DNA of 27,015 bases from assembly GCA_964466185.1 (NCBI GenBank), contig CAYXMS010000020.1, positions 1-27,015 of the forward strand. The letters run 5' to 3'. A model generated the notes under the pieces. The model was not told the origin of the DNA. It did no database searches and saw nothing but the letters and a program-made list of their open reading frames with translations. Positions 15,928-23,389 of this stretch are shown here, piece by piece (the first letter of the stretch is position 1; each line of letters starts with the position of its first letter). Source of the DNA: CAZTYI01 sp964466185 (lineage in GTDB: Bacteria; Chlamydiota; Chlamydiia; Chlamydiales; SM23-39). Both the position numbers and the translations under genes were made by a program.

Positions 15928-17649
15928 ATGAAAAAAGTTTTTTTACTTTTATTAGGTTGTGCTTCTTTTCTTTCTGCGAATAGATCTGAAGATTTTACAT
16001 TAGGTAGAAATAATAACTTAGAACTAAGTGATTTCCAGGAAATTGTTAACCAAGATCGATCTGTCTTACTAAGTAGCAAAAGTATTAATCGTTTAAAAGA
16101 AACGCGTTCTTTCGTCGATTATCTTTTAGAAAAAAATATTAAAGTTTATGGTCTTACAACAGGTTTTGCTGATCTTAGAAATTATGCTGTATCCCCCAAA
16201 GATGCGGCGCAATTATCTGTTAATATTATTGAAAGTCATGACGCTGGTATTGGAGCCCCTTTATCTAAAGAAGTTGTCTTAGGCGCCATGCTGTGCAGAG
16301 CTAACTCATTATCAAAGGGCAACTCCGCTTTTAAAGCTGAAAATCTGCAAACTCTCATTTCTATGATTAATCACAAAATTATTCCAGTTATTCCAAAATA
16401 TGGTTCTTTAGGAGCTAGTGGAGATCTGGCCTATTTAGCAAGATTAGGACGTGCTATGAAAGGAGATAATGTCTCTGTTTATTATAAAGGCGAGATTATC
16501 TCAGCGAAAAAAGCTTTGGAAATGGCAAATATTAAGCCTTTTATCCCTTCTGCAAAAGAAGGCCTCGCTTTAACTAATGGCACCTCCTTTATGGCTTCTA
16601 TGTTAGCGTTAGGATATCTACAAGAGGTACATGAATTTGAAAACGCAATTGCCCTACAAGGAATGTTCTTAAATTCAGTGAGAGCTATTGACGCTGCCTT
16701 TTCGGCTAGCATTCAAACATCTAGAACTCAATGGGGACAAAAAAATATAGCGAAAATTTTTCGAGATTTTTTAAAAGACTCCCCTTTTATTGATCATAAA
16801 AATATTCAAAATGATTATTCAATTCGTTGTCTTCCTCAAATTTTAGGTCCTAAATTAGAGCTAATCACCACTTTTTATGATAATGTTAAAAAAGAAATCA
16901 ATGCTATTACAGATAACCCTTTAGTCTATAAAAATGATGAAATTAGCCCTGACATTAGCTCTGAGAGAATTATCACCTTGAACCAGAACCAAGATAAGTG
17001 GGCTGTCATTTCTGGTGGTAATTTTCATGGTGAATATATCACTTCAGTAACTGATTGTTTAGCTCTTGCCAATGCTAAAATAGCGCTTACTATGGAAAGA
17101 CAGATGACTTACATGCTAAATCCTGATCGCAACAAAATACTACCCACTTATTTAGTAGCTGATAAAAAAAATGTTGGGTTGCTCTCTGGCTATATGATTG
17201 TACAATATGCTGGTAACTCTTTAGCTCAAAAAATAGCTCATTTATCAGCACCTTTTTCAGCTCATAATATTACAAGTGGTAATGAAGCGGAAGATGTTGT
17301 TAGTTATGGAGCTACAGCAGCTCTGCGTTTTTTAGAGCAACTAGAGCTATTTCATAATTTAAATACTCTTTATTTAGCAGAAGTTTTACAAACTTATTCT
17401 ATTATGCGTCAAAATTTAATAGACCAAGATATTCCAATCCCTAAGGAACTACCTTGTGAGCAAATCTATGCTCTTTGTCTTGAAACTTTAAGCCCATTAG
17501 AATATCCCACAATGAAAGATATTCCTTTTGATGAAGTTTATCAAAAATTGGATGAACTTTTAAGAACTACAAAAATACGTAAAGTTTTAGGCTTTCCAAT
17601 CGCAAAAGAGCTAAATTGCAAAATAGAAAATTATTATTTAACAAATTAA
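15928..17649 (+). CDS. hutH: MIO-type histidine ammonia-lyase homolog with signal peptide
   Basis: A 573-residue member of the HAL/PAL family, which removes the alpha-amino group of His, Phe or Tyr using the self-formed MIO group. The MIO triad ASG is intact (163-165, GSLGASGDLA). Other active-site residues are present: Tyr74 in VYGLTTGF, His104 in IESHDAGIG (the SH pair of histidine lyases), Asn217 in LTNGTS, Gln294, Tyr297, Arg300 and Phe366 in GGNFHG. The E414 region reads SGNEAEDVVSYG, different from the usual NQEDHVSMG. Residues 1-18 (KK then a Leu-rich core and FLSA) form a likely Sec signal; LLGC could be a very short lipobox. This is unusual, because family members are cytoplasmic. 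AAGGAG sits 7 nt before the ATG. No urocanase gene is nearby. Confidence 0.85.
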   Translation: MKKVFLLLLGCASFLSANRSEDFTLGRNNNLELSDFQEIVNQDRSVLLSSKSINRLKETRSFVDYLLEKNIKVYGLTTGFADLRNYAVSPKDAAQLSVNIIESHDAGIGAPLSKEVVLGAMLCRANSLSKGNSAFKAENLQTLISMINHKIIPVIPKYGSLGASGDLAYLARLGRAMKGDNVSVYYKGEIISAKKALEMANIKPFIPSAKEGLALTNGTSFMASMLALGYLQEVHEFENAIALQGMFLNSVRAIDAAFSASIQTSRTQWGQKNIAKIFRDFLKDSPFIDHKNIQNDYSIRCLPQILGPKLELITTFYDNVKKEINAITDNPLVYKNDEISPDISSERIITLNQNQDKWAVISGGNFHGEYITSVTDCLALANAKIALTMERQMTYMLNPDRNKILPTYLVADKKNVGLLSGYMIVQYAGNSLAQKIAHLSAPFSAHNITSGNEAEDVVSYGATAALRFLEQLELFHNLNTLYLAEVLQTYSIMRQNLIDQDIPIPKELPCEQIYALCLETLSPLEYPTMKDIPFDEVYQKLDELLRTTKIRKVLGFPIAKELNCKIENYYLTN

Positions 17650-17745
17650 TTTTCAAAAAACTAAAGATATGCCGAAACCTTTTCTCAAATAAAAACTCTG
17701 CTTAAAAGGAGGCTGGTTTTAAGGTGACCTGCTTCCCAAAACGTT

Positions 17746-17945
17746 GTTGACCCTCCCCATGCCTAAAGGCAGAGGATTCCTGACGCTTACGCTCTCGTGG
17801 CCCAGTCCAGGCCCGCTATCAGCCAACACTTGCTAATACAAGTGTTGGCCTGACAACTCACCGCAAGGTTAGTTCCCGTATGCACGGGTTTCCCCGTGCC
17901 GCCTTAATGGCTCTTGCTACGAAAAGCTAACTCATGATTAGGCTT
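17746..17945 (-). ncRNA. structured RNA-like segment resembling IS200/IS605 omega-RNA and right end, tnpB absent
   Basis: This segment is clearly GC-richer than its surroundings. On the minus strand it holds a 7-bp hairpin GCACGGG/CCCGTGC with a 4-nt loop (17899-17882), a perfect 11-bp hairpin GCCAACACTTG/CAAGTGTTGGC with a 6-nt loop (17849-17822), and a final GGAATCC...TGCC-TTTA-GGCA...GGGGAGGGTCAAC. The end resembles the right end of IS200/IS605 elements, where the guide RNA of TnpB is encoded. No TnpB coding remains on either side. It may be an orphan guide-RNA locus, a minimal non-autonomous element or a fossil. The assignment is by motif memory only. Confidence 0.45.
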
Positions 17946-17961
17946 TAATTTTAACATTTAG

Positions 17962-18177
17962 CTAAGTTTTTATATATTACAGACATTGCATTCCTTGACC
18001 CCATGGCTAAAGCAAGGGGATTGCGTCATGTCATTTGTTCAAAAAGTTTATAACATGCTCGTACTGGTCGGTCAAAATTCCGAATTCAGAGAACAAATGC
18101 TAGCCGCTGTCTCTGAAGGCTTGCATACATGCGGCAACAGAACGCTCATTGTTTTTAACGACATAAAAATGCTCTAG
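17962..18177 (+). pseudogene. NEL-type E3 ubiquitin ligase domain fragment
   Basis: An open frame after the stop at 17959-17961 reads about 70 residues to a TAG at 18175-18177; an in-frame TTG at 17986 could start 63 of them. It contains LVGQNSEFREQML, AAVSEGLHTC and GNRTLIVFND. This resembles the catalytic core of NEL effector ligases (IpaH/SspH type), where a helix leads to a C-x-D-R motif with the catalytic Cys. Here the motif is CGNR: Cys kept, Asp changed to Asn. No leucine-rich repeats precede it, and the frame closes soon after, so this is probably a decayed piece of an effector gene. Confidence 0.4.
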
Positions 18178-18215
18178 CACATATATCAAGAAGAAAAGAC
18201 TCCGAACCAATTAGA

Positions 18216-18640
18216 GTGCCGCTAAGCGATCTTAACGAAGCTTTGACATGTATACACAATCGATTTTTCAGGCTACCCTTTTATCAATGCCAAATTGCAA
18301 CCGGCATTCCATCAAAGGCGGATAGAAAAGTAAAAAAAAAAAACAAATCTAAAAAATTTTTTAATAAAAAACAAAAAGAAACTTTTTTAGTCAAAATTAC
18401 CGGCTTTTCAATGATTAAAACCGGAATTCAAAATAGCGATATTTTAGTCATTGATAACAACCTAGAACGGGCTAATGATAAAATCATAATTGCAGCCATA
18501 AATGGAGAACTTACGGTTAAAAGGTTACAGCTTAAAGATGAAAAATTGCTTTTACATCAATTAAAATTTCGGAAGCTATGGATTTTAAAATTTTAGGGAT
18601 CGTTACTTATGTCATTCATGATTTGCAAAAAAGCCATTGA
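18216..18640 (+). pseudogene. UmuD-like S24 peptidase, copy A, C-terminal frameshift
   Basis: The frame from GTG 18216 encodes 126 residues of a UmuD-like protein. It has an ATG-type processing region (QIATGIPS), the nucleophile Ser in GFSMIKTG, and the partner Lys in ELTVKRLQ. It is the only copy in the window that keeps the DNNLERANDKIIIAA segment between these residues. After about 18560 the frame shifts: the reading ends LWILKF, while another frame continues FKILGIVTYVIHDLQKSH to TGA at 18638-18640. The N-terminal side is also open without a start back to about 18150. No umuC is adjacent. The 18641-18760 stretch has one more open frame of about 40 residues that I do not recognise. Confidence 0.75.
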
Positions 18641-18823
18641 AATTACTATCCCTTTTTGCAAAAAGCTATTTCTGATCAGGACATTCGCCTAGTCTCTTTA
18701 AAAGAAAACAAGCGAAAATTGCGGGTTTTTAGCGAGCTTATTGAAGATCGTAAAACGATGGAATAGCTTAAGCACAAGTGATATATGCCGTATTTTTCAG
18801 AATAATTCTTGTTTATTTTTAGG

Positions 18824-18925
18824 TTTTCAAAGGTAAAAAATACTTTGAAAATTCCTATTTTTTTATCGAAAAATAAGGATTGCTAATCCATGTTTTTAAT
18901 TAAAAACATGGATTGTTGATCCATG
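18824..18925. repeat. array of inverted repeats upstream of the second DUF4143 ATPase
   Basis: Three structures lie in a row. TTTTCAAAG (18824-18832) pairs with CTTTGAAAA (18843-18851). A perfect 30-bp palindrome spans 18885-18914, with arms AATCCATGTTTTTAA. CATGGAT (18907-18913) can instead pair with ATCCATG (18919-18925). The motif ATCCATG thus occurs three times in alternating orientation just upstream of the -35 box of the ATPase promoter, as expected for an operator array. A small mobile-element end is an alternative. Confidence 0.6.
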
Positions 18926-18929
18926 AATT

Positions 18930-18959
18930 TTGACTAAAATAGGGTGTATGTGTTATTTT
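18930..18959 (+). promoter_or_regulatory. putative promoter of the second DUF4143 ATPase
   Basis: TTGACT (18930-18935) is followed after 18 nt by TATTTT (18954-18959). Transcription would begin near 18966, leaving a leader of about 18 nt that contains AAGGA before ATG 18984. This supports that start over the upstream TTG 18930 and ATG 18948. Confidence 0.35.
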
Positions 18960-18983
18960 AAAGGCCAAAAGAAGGATGGCAAG

Positions 18984-20111
18984 ATGCTTTACCGTTATTA
19001 TGAGAATTTGGAACAATACTTGCGACCTAACGAAGCCTTAATTATTTACGGTCCGCGGCAGGTGGGAAAAACTACTCTTTTAAAATATTTTTTAAGCCGA
19101 ACTCATCTAAAATATAAATTAGATTCCGGCGATAATATCAGGACCCAGCAACTTTTGAGTTCTAAAGATTTTACAAAAATTTTAGGTTATGCTGAGGGGT
19201 ATGAGCTGATTGCTATTGATGAGGCTCAGCAGATTCCTGAGATAGGCATGGCGTTAAAGATTTTGATAGATCAGATGCCTAATCTTTTTGTAATTGCCAC
19301 CGGATCTTCTTCTTTTGATTTATCTCAAACAATTGGAGAACCTTTAACCGGTAGAAAAAAAACTTTAATTTTATATCCATTAGCCCAAATAGAATTATTG
19401 AAAAATTATAATCAACATGAAATACGTGAAAAACTGGAAAACTTTTTAATTTTTGGCAGCTATCCCAAGGTTTTAACGGCTTCTTTGCGCGAAGAAAAAA
19501 TCCGTATTTTAAATGAACTGGTTGATTCTTATTTGTTAAAAGATGTGCTTTCCCTGGATAAAATTAGAAAATCCAATGTTTTATTCAATCTGATTAAGCT
19601 ATTGGCTTTTCAAATTGGACAGCTTGTTTCCTGCAGCGAACTAGCTTCTCAATTACATGTTGATACAAAAACAGTAGATAGATATTTAGATTTGTTGGAA
19701 AAATCTTTTGTAATTTATAAACTAGGCAGCTTTAGCCGTAATTTAAGAAAAGAGATTACCAGCAAACAAAAATACTATTTTTTTGATTTAGGCATTCGCA
19801 ATGCGGTTATTTCTCAGTTTAATGCATTGGACAATCGTAATGACTTAGGGCATTTATGGGAAAATTTTATTTTTATTGAACGTTTAAAAAAAAGTAATTA
19901 CGAGGGATTTTACGGCAGCCGTTATTTTTGGAGAACTTATAATAATTTAGAAATTGATCTGATTGAAGAACTAGACAATCAATTATCTGCTTATGAAATT
20001 AAATGGTCTGCAGAGAAAAAAAATAAAGCGGCTCTGCTTTGGCAAGAACATTATCCAAAAGCTTCTGTACAAACCATTACCTCAAAAAATTATTTGGCAT
20101 ATGTCTCTTAA
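18984..20111 (+). CDS. AAA ATPase with C-terminal DUF4143 (COG1373-type), second copy
   Basis: A 375-residue P-loop ATPase. Walker A YGPRQVGKTTLL is near residue 25, Walker B-like LIAIDEAQQIPE near 75-86, and a sensor-like IATGSSSFDL follows. A winged-helix-like segment (SELASQLHVDTKTVDRYL) precedes the DUF4143 region, which keeps the nuclease-like EIDLIEE and YEIKWS pair. ATG 18984 is chosen for its AAGGA site and its position relative to the predicted promoter; upstream in-frame starts would add 12 or 18 residues. It is quite divergent from the copy at 306-1646, so the two are not a recent duplication. A 44-bp repeat shared with the window start follows 48 bp after its stop. Confidence 0.85.
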   Translation: MLYRYYENLEQYLRPNEALIIYGPRQVGKTTLLKYFLSRTHLKYKLDSGDNIRTQQLLSSKDFTKILGYAEGYELIAIDEAQQIPEIGMALKILIDQMPNLFVIATGSSSFDLSQTIGEPLTGRKKTLILYPLAQIELLKNYNQHEIREKLENFLIFGSYPKVLTASLREEKIRILNELVDSYLLKDVLSLDKIRKSNVLFNLIKLLAFQIGQLVSCSELASQLHVDTKTVDRYLDLLEKSFVIYKLGSFSRNLRKEITSKQKYYFFDLGIRNAVISQFNALDNRNDLGHLWENFIFIERLKKSNYEGFYGSRYFWRTYNNLEIDLIEELDNQLSAYEIKWSAEKKNKAALLWQEHYPKASVQTITSKNYLAYVS

Positions 20112-20158
20112 ACAAATAATAACAATACGGTGTCGCAGATTTTGCTGGAAATCGGTGT

Positions 20159-20202
20159 CTTAGCAATGGCTATTTTTGGTCCTAACAAAAGGGACCACTT
20201 TA
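20159..20202 (+). repeat. 44-bp dispersed direct repeat, copy 2
   Basis: Identical to 12-55, same strand, with the same TGGTCC/GGACCA hairpin. It lies between the ATPase stop and the next glycosyltransferase gene. Open frames read through it on both strands but look like chance. Confidence 0.8.
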
Positions 20203-20326
20203 CTAATTGTTTATTGCGTGAAGAAAATGCTAACTTATCTGGATTCGTATTTGCAATAAGCACAAAAGCTGGAAAGAAAATCAAAAAGAGCTTAAGAATC
20301 CAAAAATACATATATATCTAGGCAAT

Positions 20327-21514
20327 ATGCAAAAAATTAAATCCTTTGGTTTAAAATTATCTATTTGGCTGTCTTTTCCCCTAGCTCTGCTCTTGCGGAC
20401 TTTAGGTCTTAGATTTTTAAACGTCTCCTGTCCCAGAGCTATCGGACATCTCTGCATAGAACCCGCCCTTTATATAAAGCGTCTTTACTTAAAAAAAGAA
20501 AAACCGTGTAAAATGATTCTGGCTTTACCAGTAAAACAGCTATTTTCTCTTTTTCCAAAAGAGGCAATTGTAGACAACGTCGCTCTTTTACAGTACTGGA
20601 AAAAATATTTCAAGGTTATCAAATCCCCTTGGCTCTGTCTTTTGCTTTTGCCTTTAATCCGCTCTCGCATCTTAAGCTACAAGCCAATTAAATTTTTGCA
20701 TTCTGGGGCCTACATACCGCTTTTAGCCGATCAAAGAACCAAGGATCCCTTTTTAACCATCTCTGCTAATCATCGGCAAAAAGGCGAAAAAATCTTACGC
20801 TCCTGGGGCATCAAAAAAAATGATTGGTATATTGTTTTTCATTGTCGGGAATTCGGATATAGACAAGATTCCCAAAATGAATACCGTAATTCCCAAGCAG
20901 AATCCCTGGATCAGGCCCTGCAGGAAATTCATAAAAGGGGAGGCTGGTGCATACGCCTGGGCAAAGCAACCAATCCTCTACCGGAAAAACTAAAAAAACA
21001 TAACCGGCTGATAGACTACAGCAAATCCGAATTTTTTTCCGACTGGATGGACCTTTTTCTAATAGCTACCAGCAAACTTTACCTGGGATCTTCCAATACC
21101 GGACTAAATGAAGTCCCTTTTCTGTTCCGTACTCCCATGGTTTTAGTCAATACCTTTGCTTTCAATTGCCTGCCTCAGACGAAAAGCCTATTTATTCCCA
21201 AATTATATTTTTGCAAAAATAAAAAGAGCTTTCTTTCTTTTGCTGAAATTCTACAAAACAAGAATCTGGGCCTTGCAATGGACAAAGAGCAAATCGATAA
21301 ATTAAATATTCAAATTATTGACAACTCTCCTAAAGAAATTAAAGAAGCTGTTTTAGAAAAACTTGCTCAAATAGAGAAAAAACAGACTGTGGAAAAAAAT
21401 AGTCTGCAGAAGCAATTTACAGATTTATTCGTCAACTATTACGGACAGGGATCTCCTGCTTTGATAGGCAGCAGGTTCATAAACAAATATCAACATCTTG
21501 TGAAACAAAAATAA
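20327..21514 (+). CDS. TIGR04372-type putative glycosyltransferase
   Basis: A 395-residue protein matching the layout of the TIGR04372 glycosyltransferase family. It has an N-terminal IGHLCIEPALYIKRL segment, WYIVFHCREFGY in mid-protein, then NSQAESLDQALQEI, GGWCIRLGKA and SDWMDLFLIATSKLYLGSSNTG, the GT-B-like nucleotide-sugar side. A hydrophobic stretch at residues 10-28 may anchor it to the membrane. The family is found in surface polysaccharide loci; donor and acceptor are unknown. TAGG lies about 5 nt upstream of the ATG. A second glycosyltransferase follows after 56 bp on the same strand, and then a decayed sugar kinase on the other, suggesting a partly eroded glycan locus. Confidence 0.75.
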   Translation: MQKIKSFGLKLSIWLSFPLALLLRTLGLRFLNVSCPRAIGHLCIEPALYIKRLYLKKEKPCKMILALPVKQLFSLFPKEAIVDNVALLQYWKKYFKVIKSPWLCLLLLPLIRSRILSYKPIKFLHSGAYIPLLADQRTKDPFLTISANHRQKGEKILRSWGIKKNDWYIVFHCREFGYRQDSQNEYRNSQAESLDQALQEIHKRGGWCIRLGKATNPLPEKLKKHNRLIDYSKSEFFSDWMDLFLIATSKLYLGSSNTGLNEVPFLFRTPMVLVNTFAFNCLPQTKSLFIPKLYFCKNKKSFLSFAEILQNKNLGLAMDKEQIDKLNIQIIDNSPKEIKEAVLEKLAQIEKKQTVEKNSLQKQFTDLFVNYYGQGSPALIGSRFINKYQHLVKQK

Positions 21515-21570
21515 AATTTAACCCTTAAATGTGATATAAGCTTATTTTTTAAAAGGCAACAAGGTTTCAT

Positions 21571-22431
21571 ATGCAATTGTCTGTTATTTTAGTAAACTAT
21601 AATTACAGCCGCTATGTAGGCCAAGCAGCAGAAGCTATTCTTCGTCAAGATTATCCAAATGTAGAGCTTATGATCATAGACGACGCTTCTACAGATGACA
21701 GCGTAGATAAAATTTTTCAGGTGCTGCAAAAATACAAAAACAAAGATATCCAATTTTTAAGGCATAAAAAAAATCAGGGCATGCATTTTTCTTTCAATGA
21801 AGCCATTTCCCTTCTGTCAGGAGATTGCATATACATGGCGGCATCAGACGATCTTATAATTCCGGGCTTTTTTGACAAAGCCATGTCAGCATTTAAAAAA
21901 TACCCTGAAATAGGTCTTTGTTCTTCCAAGTTAATCTTCTTCAAAGATAGAGAAGAACCTCTGACCAGAAAAAAGACAACCTCTCAAAAGGTTCAAATAT
22001 ACAATCCAGCAGAGTGCATAAAACTTTTTCGCGATCATAATTTTTGGCTTGCGGGAACGGCCACAATCTATAATATGAATTTAGTCAGAACATACGGAGG
22101 AACCAAAACCGAACTTCATCATCTCTGTGACTGGTATCTACACCATCAAATAGCTTTAAATTATCCTATCTGCTTCATAACAGAAGAACTGGCCGCCATG
22201 CGCCAGCATGGTTCTTCCTTATCCGCTATCGCTAACCGTTCGCAAAAAACTAGGGAAAAAACTTTTCAAGTTCTGCTGGATTTATTAAAAAAAGATGCTT
22301 CTGTAAATAAATGGAAAAAATCCCATCTTCTTTACATACTGGGAAAGCCTTTCGGAAAGTTTTTGCTTAAAAATCCAAAATACTGGCATTTCCTGCCTCA
22401 CTTAATCAAAAAAAAATTAAAAAAAGTTTGA
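21571..22431 (+). CDS. GT2 family glycosyltransferase
   Basis: A 286-residue GT-A fold enzyme. The N-terminus LSVILVNYNYSRYV, MIIDDASTDDS (nucleotide-binding Asp) and the YMAASDDLI metal-binding motif near residue 90 are canonical for inverting GT2 transferases. The C-terminal CDWYLHHQIA segment lies where the family's ED-type catalytic-base motif is expected. It lacks membrane helices and ends in a strongly basic tail (KKKLKKV), which could hold it at the membrane surface. AAGG lies 6 nt before the ATG. It probably adds one sugar to a lipopolysaccharide or other surface glycan; the exact linkage cannot be read from sequence. Confidence 0.85.
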   Translation: MQLSVILVNYNYSRYVGQAAEAILRQDYPNVELMIIDDASTDDSVDKIFQVLQKYKNKDIQFLRHKKNQGMHFSFNEAISLLSGDCIYMAASDDLIIPGFFDKAMSAFKKYPEIGLCSSKLIFFKDREEPLTRKKTTSQKVQIYNPAECIKLFRDHNFWLAGTATIYNMNLVRTYGGTKTELHHLCDWYLHHQIALNYPICFITEELAAMRQHGSSLSAIANRSQKTREKTFQVLLDLLKKDASVNKWKKSHLLYILGKPFGKFLLKNPKYWHFLPHLIKKKLKKV

Positions 22432-22474
22432 AAATGTAAAAAGACTTTACCTTAAAATTTTTCTGAAAAAAGTA

Positions 22475-22877
22475 CTATTTCATTATCCGCAGCAAAAACT
22501 TCAGCAGCTTATCTTTTTTAATAGTTTCTTTATTGCCGACAATCTGCACGCCCAAAGCAGAAACCAAAGAATCTAAAAAACCGGTCAGAATTGTAGAAAA
22601 ACCAGCTGCTCGGCAAAAGAGAGCTTAATGCCAAATAACTGTCTCCTGCTCCAGCCCTGTCGATAGTCTCCGTTACGAAAGCAGGAATGTCAATTCCTTC
22701 ATCGCTGTTCAGACAGAAAACTCCGTTGACTCCTTTGGTCACCGATATAGAACGCGCCTGCATTTTATTTAAAAGCTGATGAACGATCTTGAAAACTTCC
22801 GTATAGTGGTCATGAACAGTCAGCCTTAATTCAGGCTCATTAATCAAAATACAATCCGCTAGAATACCGCTAAGCAA
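22475..22877 (-). pseudogene. PfkB-family carbohydrate kinase, C-terminal remnant
   Basis: The minus strand opens with ILADCILINEPELRL, continues through SVTKGVNGVFCL, and reaches ETIDRAGAGDSYLALSS, the catalytic DTxGAGD-type motif of ribokinase/PfkB kinases. The frame then breaks; another frame resumes VQIVGNKETIKKDKLLKF to a TAG at 22477-22475. This C-terminal pattern fits kinases acting on heptose or similar sugars (inference). The 5' half is missing, cut where the opposite-strand UmuD fragment begins, so it is a truncated and frameshifted pseudogene. Confidence 0.75.
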
Positions 22878-23268
22878 TCTGCCAAGAGCTTTAGAGCATA
22901 TTTACAATCGCTTTTTAAAATTGCCCTTATTTCAAAGTCAAGTTGCAACCGGCCTACCTACCAATATAGACAATCAAATTGAAAAAAGAACCGATCTCAA
23001 CGAACTTTTAATCAAAAAACCAAAAGATACTTTTCTAGTTAAAGTTAATGGACTTTCTATGATTAACGCCGGAATTCAAAATGGCGATATTTTAATTGTA
23101 GCCGTAAATGGAAAAATTACTATTAAGCGCTTACAAGCAAAAGGCAAAAAAATATATCTAAAAGCAGAAAATGCTGCTTTCACCCCAATTGAAATTTCAA
23201 AAAAAATGAACTTCAAAATTTTAGGAATTGTGACACATGTCATTCACGCCTTGCAACAAAGCCATTAA
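22864..23268 (+). pseudogene. UmuD-like S24 peptidase, copy B, internal deletion and no native start
   Basis: The frame is open from about 22816 without an ATG; the homologous part starts near IPLSNLPRALEHIYNRF. From TTG 22921 it would give 115 residues. It keeps VATGLPT at the processing site position, Ser in GLSMINAG and Lys in ITIKRLQ, and an intact C-terminus FKILGIVTHVIHALQQSH. Compared with copy A it lacks about 13 residues between GDILIV and AVNGK, which lie between Ser and Lys in the fold and probably destroy activity. Its 5' end replaces the start of the convergent kinase remnant. Copy C (26078-26448) is nearly identical in its 3' part. Whether it is expressed is unknown. Confidence 0.7.
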
Positions 23269-23389
23269 AAAGCAATATGCCTTTGCCATCTTAAAAATTT
23301 ATTTTTAATGATCTATTTTTATAAAAAAGATTGATAAAAAAAGAAAAAAGAATATTCTAATTAAAATTTTTCAAATCAAGATTGAAAAA

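Noticed and set aside
17746..17945. A tRNA, tmRNA or group II intron domain as the explanation of the GC-rich hairpins
   Set aside because: No cloverleaf, CCA end or domain V pattern was found; the terminal motif fits an IS200/IS605 end better.
18641..18760. Open frame of about 40 residues after UmuD copy A as the start of umuC
   Set aside because: It shows none of the N-terminal umuC residues (such as the DVNAFYAS motif) and soon ends in a stop.
18885..18914. Reading the 30-bp palindrome as a terminator
   Set aside because: It has no following T run and few GC pairs, and it sits just upstream of a promoter pattern; an operator-type role fits better.
20130..20321. 63-residue plus-strand open frame over the 44-bp repeat, and a 67-residue frame on the opposite strand
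   Set aside because: Both run through the non-coding repeat, lack ribosome binding sites and resemble no family; treated as chance frames.
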